Positions 8,426-16,385 of a stretch of DNA of 29,248 nt are shown piece by piece. Both the position numbers and the translations under genes were made by a program. This DNA is from RGIG426 sp045639905 (GTDB taxonomy: Bacteria > Bacillota > Clostridia > Oscillospirales > Acutalibacteraceae), in NCBI GenBank assembly GCA_045639905.1, contig JAZUDZ010000060.1, positions 1-29,248 of the forward strand, in the 5' to 3' direction. Numbering within the stretch: position 1 is the first letter of the stretch; each line of letters starts with the position of its first letter. A model generated the notes under the pieces. It made no database searches, was not told the DNA's origin, and saw only the letters and a list, made by a program, of their open reading frames with translations.

Positions 8426-8455
8426 ATGATACCACCACAAAAAAGGTAGTGTCAA
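8426..8455 (-). promoter_or_regulatory. Sigma-A type promoter of the minus-strand operon
   Basis: On the minus strand TTGACA (8450-8455) is a perfect -35; an 18-base gap leads to TATCAT (8426-8431). Transcription would start at about 8419-8420. Confidence 0.7.
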
Positions 8456-8595
8456 TGACAAAAAAATTATGCTGACAGCATACGATTTGCAAAAAAATAA
8501 GTGCTAAAATTAACAAAAAATAGGAATGATTCCCGTTTGATAAAGCTTTCCCGGGACGATTGTTTACAAAATACTTCCGAAAAGGAGATGGGAAA

Positions 8596-9027
8596 ATGGA
8601 CGAAAACAATAACCAACCCAATGATAGGCAGAACTCCGGGCCTGAAGGAAACAACGGAGGAAAGCGGGATATCGGTCAGATTCTGACCAGTCTTGCCGTC
8701 GTTGTGCTGATGCTGGTGACTCTATTCGGCGGCGGCAGTTGCCTGTTTGGAGGAAACGCCAAGAAATCGGCCGAAAAGTATGTCGGCCAACAGGTGTATC
8801 AAACCTACGGCGCGATTTGTGACCGATACCAGACGGAGGTGCTGTATAGCCATAACGGAGACAAACTCGTTGTGGTGAATTTCTATTTGGACGGCAGCCA
8901 CTCGGCCGATGGCTCCTATTGTGTATGCTGTATAAACGGGAGCGCCTGTAACAGCACCGGTCTTATGCCCGCCTACTATTCGTACAAAGGAGAACTGGAT
9001 TCTCTGAAAGTAATATTCGGAATTTAA
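8596..9027 (+). CDS. Small Asn/Gly-rich single-pass membrane protein, unknown function
   Basis: 143 residues from ATG 8596, eight bases after AAAGGAG (8581-8587); longer in-frame starts lack such a site. A polar Asn/Gly-rich N-terminus (about 25 residues) precedes one hydrophobic segment (ILTSLAVVVLMLVTLFGGG), then about 90 outward-facing residues with a Cys cluster, CVCC, plus another Cys. No family is recognised. It stands 18 bases ahead of the cohesin/dockerin gene, so the two are probably co-transcribed. Confidence 0.7.
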   Translation: MDENNNQPNDRQNSGPEGNNGGKRDIGQILTSLAVVVLMLVTLFGGGSCLFGGNAKKSAEKYVGQQVYQTYGAICDRYQTEVLYSHNGDKLVVVNFYLDGSHSADGSYCVCCINGSACNSTGLMPAYYSYKGELDSLKVIFGI

Positions 9028-9045
9028 AGAAAGAAGGAAAAACCC

Positions 9046-11571
9046 ATGAAAAAACTATTGTCCGTAATCGTATCTTTGCTACTGGCCGTGTCCGCTTTCG
9101 GAACTGTTGTGATAACAAGTTCCGCGGCGCAGGGGGCCCTGCTTTACAAAATCGACTTTGAAGAAGAGAATGCAGGTACTGTCATGAAAGCAAACGGCGA
9201 ACTCGTCGGTGAGGTTGTGGAGTGGCCGAAAGGGTCCGGCAACCACGCCCTTAAGTACGTTATGGATGCCACCACCTACAAGCGTAACGGTGTTCATCCG
9301 TATATTATCCCCGATGGTCTGAGTGATGCACTGGCGCAGCAGGGCGAAATCCCGGCCGGTGGGGAGCTCTATTTCACCGTCGATGTCGGTTGTGATAACG
9401 AACTCGTAACCGGTAACTCCGAGTATGGTTTGTACATGTATGCCATGATGCTTACCGCTAGTGAAGGCGAAAACTTTTTCGCCAACGAGACGACCGGTAC
9501 ATTTGTTCCGGGTGTCGGCTCCTTCAAAACCGGTGAGTTCTCTTTGAGCAACTACGAAGTTACCCCTGTTGCCGGTACCGGCAACGGCCTTATTGCTCTT
9601 CTCGATGACGGCACCCTCGGCGCCGGTATGTATGGCAGAGCCATCTATTATGACAATATCACGCTCGAGTGGTACGGAAACTGGAAGCCGATTACCAATT
9701 GTCTTTTAACCTATCTGGATACGAAAGTTCCGCTTGCCCATTCGGACATTAATGATGCGTATACCGGAAGTGTGGTTCCCACCCAGCCGAAAACCACCAC
9801 AACCAAGCAGGGAAGTACGCCGACACAAACCACGAAACCTTCTTCTGCGCCGGCCAAACCGAAGTATTACACCAGCAGTCAGCTTGCGGTGTCCGCTGAT
9901 GATATTACCGTGCGGCAGGGGGAATCCTTCGACCTTCCGATATATATCGATAATAATCCGGGGACGGCCGCCGTGAGTATTGCCTCGGAAATGCTCTTCA
10001 CCGGTGAAAAGTTGGCCGGCGAATGGGGATTTAATGTGAATGATATTACCTGGGAGAACAATATTTTAAGCACCTGTAAATGTCAGACATGGGATAACGG
10101 GCATTACGGGTTTTTCCTGAAACTGAACGGCAAATATGCCATCAGTGACAACATTCCGTTTACAACCACGGGAAAAATTTGTACCATTCACTGCTCGTGC
10201 CATGAGTTGACACCTCTTGGTTCCTATACCTATTACTTAAATGTTGATCCGGCAGGTATTACACCTCAGGGGGAAATTACGGACATATTCCATACGACCC
10301 TTCCGTTTACCATTAATGTCGAAAAGGCACCGGATAAAGTGCATACCTTTGAGATGAAGGGCGGTGACGCCTATACGGATGCGGGCGAAACCTTTATGTA
10401 TCCGCTGTATATTACCAAAAACGAAGGTGTTTCCGAGTTTACGGTTGACGTTAAGTATGACAGCAATGCGTTGACATTCAAGAAAATCGGAAATCCGCAA
10501 ACAGGGTTTACCGATTTGACTTTTGAAGCGACGCCGTCTGCCGGAAGCGTAAAGATTCATGCGAAACTGAAGAGCGGCACCTATGTAAACAACAGCTCGG
10601 TCGGCGTTCCGATTGCCTTGCAGTTCACCGTTTCCCAAACGGCGAAAAAGGGAGAGTATCCCGTCAGTTTGTATATAAACGGAAGAGATGTTTCCGCCAT
10701 TGATTGTCTCCTGGTACAGCCTTTGGTGTCTCCCGGTAAAATCTGTGTCGGGACAAAAGGAAAACTTCTCGGTGATGCCACCGGTGACGGTAATATTGAC
10801 ATGAAGGATGTCTTGTCCATCAGAAGATATTTGTCCAAACTCGGTTCTATTGCTTCGGAAGAAAACAGCGATGTGAATACCGATAAGAGCATCGACATGA
10901 AAGACGTTTTGATGATTCGAAAGTACCTGGCTCATATAATCACGGACTTTGTAACGGCTTCTTATGTGACGGATGCATATTCCTATTCGGTCCCGTATTA
11001 TCAACCCGGTACGAAAAAGGTGGCGGGAACCAATTCCGTACACATTCCGCAGCTGAATTTCGGCACATCGGAGTCCAACTCTCTTAACAGAAAAATTCTG
11101 TCTAAATACAAAGGTGCGTATGACAAGCTGAAAGCGGGAACGGACAGCATGTATCGCTGTGAGATTTCCTATACCTCTTACGTGAGTAATAATCTGGTGG
11201 CGGTGGCGGTTTACTCCGAGACCGGAAAATTGTTTACCTCCATGGTGACGATGGAAACCGATTATTACTACTATTCCATTGACGAGGACCGCGAACTGAC
11301 ATTTATGGAGTATTTGTCGGCCTTGGGGCTCAGCTACGACGACCTGATTGATTATTTGGAAATGAAGAACGAAGTGAATTTGGGATACGGGGAATATTTT
11401 GGCAAATATGACCCGAATGTCATGTCAAAAAATCCGACCGGTTCCTATCCGGTTGTCATTCTCGGTATGGCCGGCGATGCCCGGAATATGCAAATGACAC
11501 TGGCCCGTTATGTGGACGGTATGTTTACGGGCTATATGCAGGAAACACATAAGATGGGCAGTTTCTTATAA
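9046..11571 (+). CDS. Secreted cohesin-like/dockerin protein with C-terminal DUF3298-like module
   Basis: 841 residues; GAAGGA lies about 9 bases upstream of the ATG. Reading in order: signal peptide (1-28); a beta-sandwich region (30-230) ending in a jelly-roll style YYDNITLEW; a Thr/Pro/Lys linker (about 245-275); two beta-rich modules (about 282-425 and 434-572) whose openings, DITVRQGESFDLPIYI and DAGETFMYPLYI, and following segments resemble cohesin-type domains; a type I dockerin (about 574-634; GDATGDGNIDMKDV and SDVNTDKSIDMKDV); and a 200-residue C-terminal module. That module contains YYYSIDEDRELTFMEYL and matches the C-terminus of the lipoprotein downstream; it resembles DUF3298-type domains. 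Having cohesin-like and dockerin modules together suggests an adaptor scaffold. An internal rather than terminal dockerin is uncommon. The cohesin call is tentative. Confidence 0.75.
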   Translation: MKKLLSVIVSLLLAVSAFGTVVITSSAAQGALLYKIDFEEENAGTVMKANGELVGEVVEWPKGSGNHALKYVMDATTYKRNGVHPYIIPDGLSDALAQQGEIPAGGELYFTVDVGCDNELVTGNSEYGLYMYAMMLTASEGENFFANETTGTFVPGVGSFKTGEFSLSNYEVTPVAGTGNGLIALLDDGTLGAGMYGRAIYYDNITLEWYGNWKPITNCLLTYLDTKVPLAHSDINDAYTGSVVPTQPKTTTTKQGSTPTQTTKPSSAPAKPKYYTSSQLAVSADDITVRQGESFDLPIYIDNNPGTAAVSIASEMLFTGEKLAGEWGFNVNDITWENNILSTCKCQTWDNGHYGFFLKLNGKYAISDNIPFTTTGKICTIHCSCHELTPLGSYTYYLNVDPAGITPQGEITDIFHTTLPFTINVEKAPDKVHTFEMKGGDAYTDAGETFMYPLYITKNEGVSEFTVDVKYDSNALTFKKIGNPQTGFTDLTFEATPSAGSVKIHAKLKSGTYVNNSSVGVPIALQFTVSQTAKKGEYPVSLYINGRDVSAIDCLLVQPLVSPGKICVGTKGKLLGDATGDGNIDMKDVLSIRRYLSKLGSIASEENSDVNTDKSIDMKDVLMIRKYLAHIITDFVTASYVTDAYSYSVPYYQPGTKKVAGTNSVHIPQLNFGTSESNSLNRKILSKYKGAYDKLKAGTDSMYRCEISYTSYVSNNLVAVAVYSETGKLFTSMVTMETDYYYYSIDEDRELTFMEYLSALGLSYDDLIDYLEMKNEVNLGYGEYFGKYDPNVMSKNPTGSYPVVILGMAGDARNMQMTLARYVDGMFTGYMQETHKMGSFL

Positions 11572-11655
11572 ACCTTGATTCGGCAATATACAATTGTTTT
11601 GAGAAGCTATACTTCCGCAAAAAGAAATTTGCGTGAAATTGCCGATTGATTGGAG

Positions 11656-11661
11656 TATAAT
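11656..11661 (+). promoter_or_regulatory. -10 element upstream of SH3 lipoprotein
   Basis: A perfect TATAAT lies about 35 bases upstream of the coding start. No good -35 is seen at the usual distance, so the promoter is tentative. A small hairpin (CGCAAA with TTTGCG, 11617-11634) precedes it. Confidence 0.4.
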
Positions 11662-11696
11662 GAGAAAAACTAAAGTCCACAGAAAAGGAAATGATG

Positions 11697-12746
11697 ATGT
11701 ATATGAAAAGAACTCTTCTGATTTTACTTACTTTGTGCCTTCTGTTGAGTATATGCGGCTGCGCTAAAACCGAGCCGAATGCAAAGCCCGGGGAAGAGTC
11801 ATCTGCTCCTGCCGTGACGACCGTAAAAACGGCAGAGCCGACCACGACCGTTCCGACTACAACGAAAACGCCGACCAAGAAATTGTCCGATTATACGGTA
11901 AAAAGAACCGGCACAACAACGGATATTTTGAATGTTCGCAGCGGTGCGGGAACGGATAGCCAGATTGTCGGGAAACTTCAAAAAGGGGATTCGGTTACCA
12001 TTGCCGGTGAGAAAGACGGATTTTATAAGATTCGATATATGTGGGAATCCGAAGACTCTGGATCAGGGGCCTATGCCTATGTTTCGACCGATTATGTGAA
12101 GGAAAACAAAATCTCGGCAGAAAAACAGCTTGTAAAAAACAAGGTGAACGAATCCATCCGATACACCGATGCGTATGATCAGACAAAGGTGGGCGAATAT
12201 GTGATTCAGTTCCCGATGCTGACCGTTGACTCCGCCAATGCCAAGGCTTTTAATGAAAAGATCAACAAAGCCTATCAGCCGTACCTCGTCAAAGCAAAAC
12301 AAGAGAGCCCGGACACGTATTTTGCCGAGGTGTCCTACGAGGTCTTCCCGTATAATTCGGTGGTGGCAATTGTGGTCAGTCATCGTGACGGGAAACCCTA
12401 TACCGATATGGTGACGAACGGATGGGAAGCATATTACTACGATGTGGACCGGGACAAGGAACTGAGTTTTGAAGAATATCTGTCCGCCATTGGCACGACG
12501 TATGACGATGTGGCAGCGGCTCTTACACATCAAGGCGGGATTCAGTTGGAACCGGGAGAAACCATTGTGCCGTATAACCCGAATCTGGCGAAAGAGACCC
12601 CCGAAGACGGTAAGTACAAGGTTTCCATTGTGGGCGCTGCAGAGGACGGCGAGTATTTGAATATTTTGTATATTCGATATGGCGCATTCTTTGGAGGGTA
12701 TTCTCAAAATATGATTGTGCAGGGAAGTTTGTTCAATCGCATGTAA
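11697..12746 (+). CDS. Lipoprotein with bacterial SH3 domain and DUF3298-like domain
   Basis: 349 residues from the third of three consecutive ATGs (11691, 11694, 11697). The third was chosen because it lies about seven bases after AGGA (11686-11689). The signal peptide ends in a lipobox, SICGC, with Cys22 as the lipidated residue. A Thr/Pro linker follows, then an SH3b domain (about 60-130) with the hallmark DILNVRSGAGTDSQIVGKL and GDSVTIAGEKDGFYKI. The C-terminal 190 residues (containing YYYDVDRDKELSFEEYLSAI) are homologous to the end of the preceding dockerin protein and resemble DUF3298-type domains. SH3b domains usually bind cell-wall peptides, so it is probably an envelope-anchored wall-associated protein. 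Its substrate is unknown. Confidence 0.8.
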   Translation: MYMKRTLLILLTLCLLLSICGCAKTEPNAKPGEESSAPAVTTVKTAEPTTTVPTTTKTPTKKLSDYTVKRTGTTTDILNVRSGAGTDSQIVGKLQKGDSVTIAGEKDGFYKIRYMWESEDSGSGAYAYVSTDYVKENKISAEKQLVKNKVNESIRYTDAYDQTKVGEYVIQFPMLTVDSANAKAFNEKINKAYQPYLVKAKQESPDTYFAEVSYEVFPYNSVVAIVVSHRDGKPYTDMVTNGWEAYYYDVDRDKELSFEEYLSAIGTTYDDVAAALTHQGGIQLEPGETIVPYNPNLAKETPEDGKYKVSIVGAAEDGEYLNILYIRYGAFFGGYSQNMIVQGSLFNRM

Positions 12747-12781
12747 TATCGGCGTATGATTTTCGATTAGAAATAATGTTT

Positions 12782-12825
12782 GAGGGACTCTTGAATGAGA
12801 TAATTCAGGAGTCCCTCTGTTATTT
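12782..12825 (+). terminator. Terminator after SH3 lipoprotein
   Basis: GAGGGACTCTTGAAT (12782-12796) and ATTCAGGAGTCCCTC (12803-12817) form a 15-bp stem with one G-T pair, followed by TGTTATTT. It isolates the following non-coding stretch from upstream transcription. Confidence 0.75.
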
Positions 12826-12850
12826 GAAAAACTTGCTCAAAAGATTGTCT

Positions 12851-12868
12851 TGTGCTGTTTTTGGCACA
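12851..12868. promoter_or_regulatory. Inverted repeat TGTGC-N8-GCACA, possible operator
   Basis: TGTGC and GCACA are separated by eight bases (TGTGCT...GGCACATA). An inverted repeat with the same arms, spacing and flanks occurs at 20252-20269 before the putative cas promoter. The regulator is unknown. Confidence 0.4.
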
Positions 12869-12913
12869 TAGAAGGGGTGCAAAAAGTATAAAAATGGTGT
12901 AAAATATATACAA

Positions 12914-12933
12914 TAATTTCTACTGTCGTAGAT
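12914..12933 (+). repeat. Solitary Cas12a-type crRNA handle (direct repeat 3' half)
   Basis: AATTTCTACTGTCGTAGAT has the invariant architecture of the type V-A (Cas12a) crRNA handle: AATTTCTAC, a 4-base loop, GTAGAT. It differs by one base from the handle I recall for the Francisella repeat (AATTTCTACTGTTGTAGAT). A second, weaker hairpin of the same type (TACTATTGTA, 12934-12943) follows at once, then a GGGACA/TGTCCC hairpin (12955-12971). No cas12a, and no second full repeat, is in the window. It could be a relic of a type V-A array, a stand-alone crRNA-like RNA, or chance. Confidence 0.5.
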
Positions 12934-12990
12934 TACTATTGTAGGTAGGATGATGGGACACATGATGTCCCTCACAAATAGAGACCGGCA

Positions 12991-12999
12991 TGATATAAT
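12991..12999 (+). promoter_or_regulatory. Extended -10 promoter of DUF2130 gene
   Basis: TGATATAAT combines a TG dinucleotide with a perfect TATAAT. Transcription would start near 13006, about 85 bases before the coding start, and would leave the Cas12a-like repeat outside this transcript. Confidence 0.55.
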
Positions 13000-13090
13000 G
13001 AGGGAGTCCTAAAGGCAAGAAGGATTCCCAAAAACGAAGCCAATTTGCCGACAAAGCAGAGTACGAATTGAATGGAAGGAGAATTAATTA

Positions 13091-14311
13091 ATGAACGAAA
13101 TCAAATGCCCTAAATGCGGAGAAGTATTCCAGGTGGATGAGGCCGGATATGCCCAAATTTTGAAACAGATTCGTGATCACGAATTTGAAGAGGAACTGTC
13201 TCGCAGAGAACAGGCACTCAAAGAGAAAGAATTAGCCAATATGAAGCTTGCTCAGGCAGAACAGGAGAAAAAACTGGACCAGCTTCAGGCAGAACGGGAT
13301 CGACTGCTTGCAGAGAAGGAAAAAGAGATTATGCAGCTTGTCGGTTCATTAAAAAATGCCGATAGCGAAAAAGAACTTGCCGTGACGAAGGCAATCCAAG
13401 AGAAAGAAAAAATGATTGCCGATAGGACGGCGGAAGTTGCCCGTTTGCAGGGAGAACTGGAACTTCAGAAGAAGGAACGGGCCTTGAGTGAATCCAATTT
13501 GACCGAAAGATTCAAAGGGGAGCTGGCTCTTCGCGAGGAAGAGATAAACCAACTTAGAGATTTTAAAGCTAGACAGTCCACAAAAATGGTGGGAGAGAGT
13601 TTGGAGCAACATTGCCAGACAATCTTTAATCAGGTTCGTATGACGGCGTTCCCGGATGCTTATTTTGAGAAGGATAATGATACCAGTGGTGGGACTAAAG
13701 GCGACTTTATTTTTCGTGACTACAAGGACGACATAGAATACATTTCCATTATGTTCGAAATGAAGAATGAAATGGATACAACGGCTTCTAAACATAAGAA
13801 CGAGGACTTCTTTGCGAAACTTGATAAAGACCGAAATGAAAAGGGCTGTGAATATGCCGTATTGGTAACTCTTTTGGAGCAAGACAGTGAACTATATAAC
13901 ACAGGTATCGTCGATGTTTCTTACAAGTATCCGAAAATGTATGTGATTCGTCCCCAGTTTTTCTTGCCTCTAATTTCGCTTCTTCGAAACAGCGCCCAGA
14001 ATGCTTTGGAATATCGAAAAGAATTACAGGTTGTTCGTAATCAGCAATTGGATCTGGTTCATTTTGAGGAAAACATGCAAACCTTTAAGGATGGATTTGC
14101 ACGCAACTTTGAACTGGCATCCAGAAAGTTTGAGGAAGCCATCAAGGATATTGACAAGACGATTGATGCATTGCAAAAAACCAAGGAGGCTTTGCTTTCT
14201 TCCGACCGGAATTTGCGTCTTGCCAATGACAAGGCACAGGATTTGAGCATCAAGAAACTCACAAAGAACGCACCGTCCATTCGCGAGATGTTTGAAAACC
14301 AGGAATCTTAA
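13091..14311 (+). CDS. DUF2130 family coiled-coil protein with PD-(D/E)XK-like core
   Basis: 406 residues; AAGGAG (13076-13081) lies nine bases before the ATG. An N-terminal KCPKCG (Cys6, Cys9) half zinc ribbon is followed by a long charged coiled coil (about 25-165). A globular core then shows GDFIFRD with Asp205 and FEMKNE with Glu223 and Lys225, the D-x17-E-x-K spacing of PD-(D/E)XK nucleases, and a second helical tail. The order matches the widespread DUF2130 family as I know it, whose biological role is not established. The gene has its own promoter and terminator. Its nearest upstream neighbour is the solitary Cas12a-like repeat; a functional link is speculative. Confidence 0.8.
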   Translation: MNEIKCPKCGEVFQVDEAGYAQILKQIRDHEFEEELSRREQALKEKELANMKLAQAEQEKKLDQLQAERDRLLAEKEKEIMQLVGSLKNADSEKELAVTKAIQEKEKMIADRTAEVARLQGELELQKKERALSESNLTERFKGELALREEEINQLRDFKARQSTKMVGESLEQHCQTIFNQVRMTAFPDAYFEKDNDTSGGTKGDFIFRDYKDDIEYISIMFEMKNEMDTTASKHKNEDFFAKLDKDRNEKGCEYAVLVTLLEQDSELYNTGIVDVSYKYPKMYVIRPQFFLPLISLLRNSAQNALEYRKELQVVRNQQLDLVHFEENMQTFKDGFARNFELASRKFEEAIKDIDKTIDALQKTKEALLSSDRNLRLANDKAQDLSIKKLTKNAPSIREMFENQES

Positions 14312-14316
14312 CAATC

Positions 14317-14345
14317 AAAAGCCCGGGCAATGGCTCGGGCTTTTT
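14317..14345 (+). terminator. Terminator after DUF2130 gene
   Basis: AAAAGCCCG and CGGGCTTTT bracket a short loop and are followed by further T residues, just after the stop codon. Confidence 0.9.
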
Positions 14346-14378
14346 CCTATATAGAAGAGATTTCGAGAAGGGTTTTGG

Positions 14379-14407
14379 TTGTGTTTTTTTTGGTTTTAGT
14401 TCATAAT
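14379..14407 (+). promoter_or_regulatory. Possible promoter of lipoprotein/nucleotidase pair
   Basis: TTGTGT (14379-14384) and CATAAT (14402-14407) are 17 bases apart. The -35 is weak. Transcription would start near 14414. Confidence 0.4.
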
Positions 14408-14440
14408 AAGATTGTATTCTAAGAAAGGACGGGTCGACAT

Positions 14441-14911
14441 ATGAAAAGATGTATGGCAACAATATTGTTAGTTGTATTGCTGATAGCTTTGTGTGGTTGC
14501 AGTTTATCGAACAAACCGGAAAACCAGGAAGAATCCAAGCCCGTCTATGTTACAAAGCCTACAATTGCAATCCCCGAATCAACGAAAGGTTCCAAGTTTA
14601 ACGGCACTTGGTGTTGCGATCCAAAAGGTTCGTTTGAAGGTACCGAGATTATACTGACCATTACGTATGACGGCAACAAATTGTTTTTCGATCGGGTGTC
14701 AAAAGATAGCAAGGGGACAGAGCTCGAACATAAACAGTATAGAGCAGCATATAAGCACGGAGACTTCGTAAATGTTCCGGAAATCCACGGGAAATGTGAA
14801 CTGGCCGACAATTGTCTCTATGAGGTGTTTGCGGAATCCGGACAGGCGAATAAGTTTGTAAAAGTAGACGAAGACAAAATCAGAAAAGAAGTTTCAAAGG
14901 AAGTATCATGA
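14441..14911 (+). CDS. Small lipoprotein of unknown function
   Basis: 156 residues. A short basic start and a hydrophobic run end in the lipobox ALCGC with Cys20. The mature part begins with a low-complexity stretch rich in Glu, Lys and Pro, then a small domain with FNGTWCCDPKGSF and beta-strand periodicity, reminiscent of lipocalin-like small-molecule or membrane-stress domains, though I cannot name a family. The ribosome site (AAAGGA) is rather far (about 11 bases) from the ATG. Its stop overlaps the next start by 4 nt (ATGA), coupling it to the HAD gene; a surface lipoprotein coupled to a cytoplasmic nucleotidase has no obvious shared pathway. Confidence 0.7.
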   Translation: MKRCMATILLVVLLIALCGCSLSNKPENQEESKPVYVTKPTIAIPESTKGSKFNGTWCCDPKGSFEGTEIILTITYDGNKLFFDRVSKDSKGTELEHKQYRAAYKHGDFVNVPEIHGKCELADNCLYEVFAESGQANKFVKVDEDKIRKEVSKEVS

Positions 14912-15462
14912 AGTCACTAACAATATTTGTTGATATGGATGGAACCATCGAAAAGCTGATGGACGTGTGGGTCAAACGACTCAACGAACGGTATAACCAA
15001 TCGGTAACCGTTGACGAAATCACCGAGTGGGATGTTTCCAAAGCCTATAAAAACTTAACCTTAGATCAAGTCCTTTCCGTGATCGACGACGATGATACAC
15101 TATGGGCGGAGATTGAACCCATGGAAGGTGCCGCCGAAGTCCTGCAGCACTTTATTGACGTTGGACACAAGGTGTATATTGTGACTTCCACGCCGTATAA
15201 GTCGATTAAGGCGAAAATGGAAGATTTATTATTCCGTTGCTTCCCGTTCATCGACTGGCATCATGTTATTATTACCCACAATAAGCAACTCTTATCCGGT
15301 GACATTATGATTGACGATGCATTGCACAATCTAATTGGCGGGCATTATATGAGAATACTGTTTGATGCGCCGTATAACCGGGATGTGGATGATGACAAGG
15401 AAGGATTAGTCCGAGCGCATAGTTGGACGGAAATTAAAGAAATCGTGGATAATATAAGTTAA
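14908..15462 (+). CDS. HAD-superfamily 5'-nucleotidase (deoxyribonucleotidase, NT5C type)
   Basis: 184 residues, matching the short HAD family of 5'(3')-deoxyribonucleotidases (NT5C, PF06941 by recollection). Motif I is FVDMDGT with nucleophile Asp9 and Asp11; motif II is Thr93/Ser94 in YIVTSTP; Lys126 fits motif III; motif IV is the acidic pair Asp136-Asp137 in DIMIDDALHN. It would dephosphorylate nucleoside monophosphates in the cytoplasm, trimming (d)NMP pools. It overlaps the upstream lipoprotein stop by 4 nt. Some nucleotide-depleting phosphatases act in phage defence, but nothing here shows that. Confidence 0.8.
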   Translation: MKSLTIFVDMDGTIEKLMDVWVKRLNERYNQSVTVDEITEWDVSKAYKNLTLDQVLSVIDDDDTLWAEIEPMEGAAEVLQHFIDVGHKVYIVTSTPYKSIKAKMEDLLFRCFPFIDWHHVIITHNKQLLSGDIMIDDALHNLIGGHYMRILFDAPYNRDVDDDKEGLVRAHSWTEIKEIVDNIS

Positions 15463-15481
15463 AGTGGGCTGGGGTCTTGTC

Positions 15482-15501
15482 AAGGGGCTCGGCTCCTTTT
15501 T
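15482..15501 (+). terminator. Terminator after nucleotidase gene
   Basis: AAGGGGC and GCTCCTT enclose a 3-base loop with one G-T pair, followed by T residues. Confidence 0.7.
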
Positions 15502-15530
15502 ATGTGTAAAATTTCGGACATAACATAGTA

Positions 15531-15536
15531 TATAAT
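15531..15536 (+). promoter_or_regulatory. -10 element before the unrecognised gene
   Basis: A perfect TATAAT in an AT-rich context lies about 70 bases before the start codon at 15608. No convincing -35 was found. Confidence 0.4.
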
Positions 15537-15607
15537 ATAACCATCCTAGAAAGAAAATGTAAGCGCAAAGCGTTTACGGAACTGTTAACGAAAGAGAGGC
15601 ATTTACT

Positions 15608-16228
15608 ATGTTGTACGAAGATTTGAACAAGAAAAACAACCAAATTCAAAGGGCACTTGATTTTGCTGAGCAAAACCAGCTGTTTGAAGAAGAACCAAGA
15701 GATGCGAACCCGTTTGAAAACATTTCCACTCAAGATGTAGGCCTGCTGATACTACTTGCTCATTTTAGAGATTTTTCAGACGGAGTTGAGAAAACGAATA
15801 TTGGAAAAGCTATGGATTTCTCTTATGCTACTATGGAAAATCTGCCCGTTTTTCTTGGTATCCAGTTTTTTGCTGAACTTGCAAAAGGGTTTTCCCTTGA
15901 GGAATCTATCACGACTATTGCAAAAAGAATGTCGGCATTTTTGACATTTTTGGCTGCAAGTCAGCACGGATGTGAGATTTTTGTTGTTGAGCCAGAAGAT
16001 TATGAAGATGTTGACGATGACACAACATGGGGTGGACTTTATGTGGAAGTTGGGACAAAAGATGTGAAAGTCGACTTTCTTCCAATTGCTCGTGAGTTCA
16101 TCGCTTCTGACGGGGAGGGAGTTTGCATTCTGGTAGATGGATTAATTGATGCGTATCAGTTGATTACCGGCGTAAGACTCGACCAGCTCGGTTTGAAGAA
16201 TGTCATGCTCAAGACCAGTGAGGAATGA
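15608..16228 (+). CDS. Hypothetical protein, unrecognised
   Basis: 206 residues, acidic and probably cytoplasmic, with no signal peptide or membrane helix. AGAGAGG lies about nine bases before the ATG. A polar helical N-terminus (about 1-40) precedes a mostly helical section (45-125) and a more beta-like C-terminus with an acidic patch, PEDYEDVDDDTTWGG (about 134-148). I recognise no family and see no catalytic motif. It is monocistronic, with its own -10 and a following hairpin. Reading frame, ribosome site and codon use support a real gene. Confidence 0.65.
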   Translation: MLYEDLNKKNNQIQRALDFAEQNQLFEEEPRDANPFENISTQDVGLLILLAHFRDFSDGVEKTNIGKAMDFSYATMENLPVFLGIQFFAELAKGFSLEESITTIAKRMSAFLTFLAASQHGCEIFVVEPEDYEDVDDDTTWGGLYVEVGTKDVKVDFLPIAREFIASDGEGVCILVDGLIDAYQLITGVRLDQLGLKNVMLKTSEE

Positions 16229-16243
16229 GTTAGAACGAGAGTA

Positions 16244-16276
16244 ACAAAGGACAAGAGATTTTCTCTTGTCCTTTGT
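16244..16276. terminator. 15-bp perfect stem-loop, probable terminator
   Basis: ACAAAGGACAAGAGA (16244-16258) pairs perfectly with TCTCTTGTCCTTTGT (16262-16276) around a TTT loop. A proper T run does not follow (GTTATGTG), so it may terminate inefficiently or protect the 3' end. Confidence 0.55.
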
Positions 16277-16340
16277 GTTATGTGCGCTGTTTTTGTGCCA
16301 AAATCGTTCTTTTTCATGCGTGTACTTTTATATATATTTA

Positions 16341-16349
16341 TGCTATAAT
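16341..16349 (+). promoter_or_regulatory. Extended -10 promoter of the helicase/HNH/methyltransferase operon
   Basis: TGCTATAAT combines a TG dinucleotide with a perfect TATAAT in a very AT-rich region, about 37 bases before the helicase start codon. Confidence 0.55.
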
Positions 16350-16385
16350 TATTTAAATATTTATTCAGTAAAATGAGGAGATCGT

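Noticed and set aside
12861..12881. Sigma-54 promoter (TGGCAC ... TGC)
   Set aside because: The distance between the GG and GC elements is 16, not the 12 required.
16281..16299. Third copy of the TGTGC-N8-GCACA palindrome
   Set aside because: The second arm reads TGTGCC in direct orientation, so the site is not an inverted repeat.
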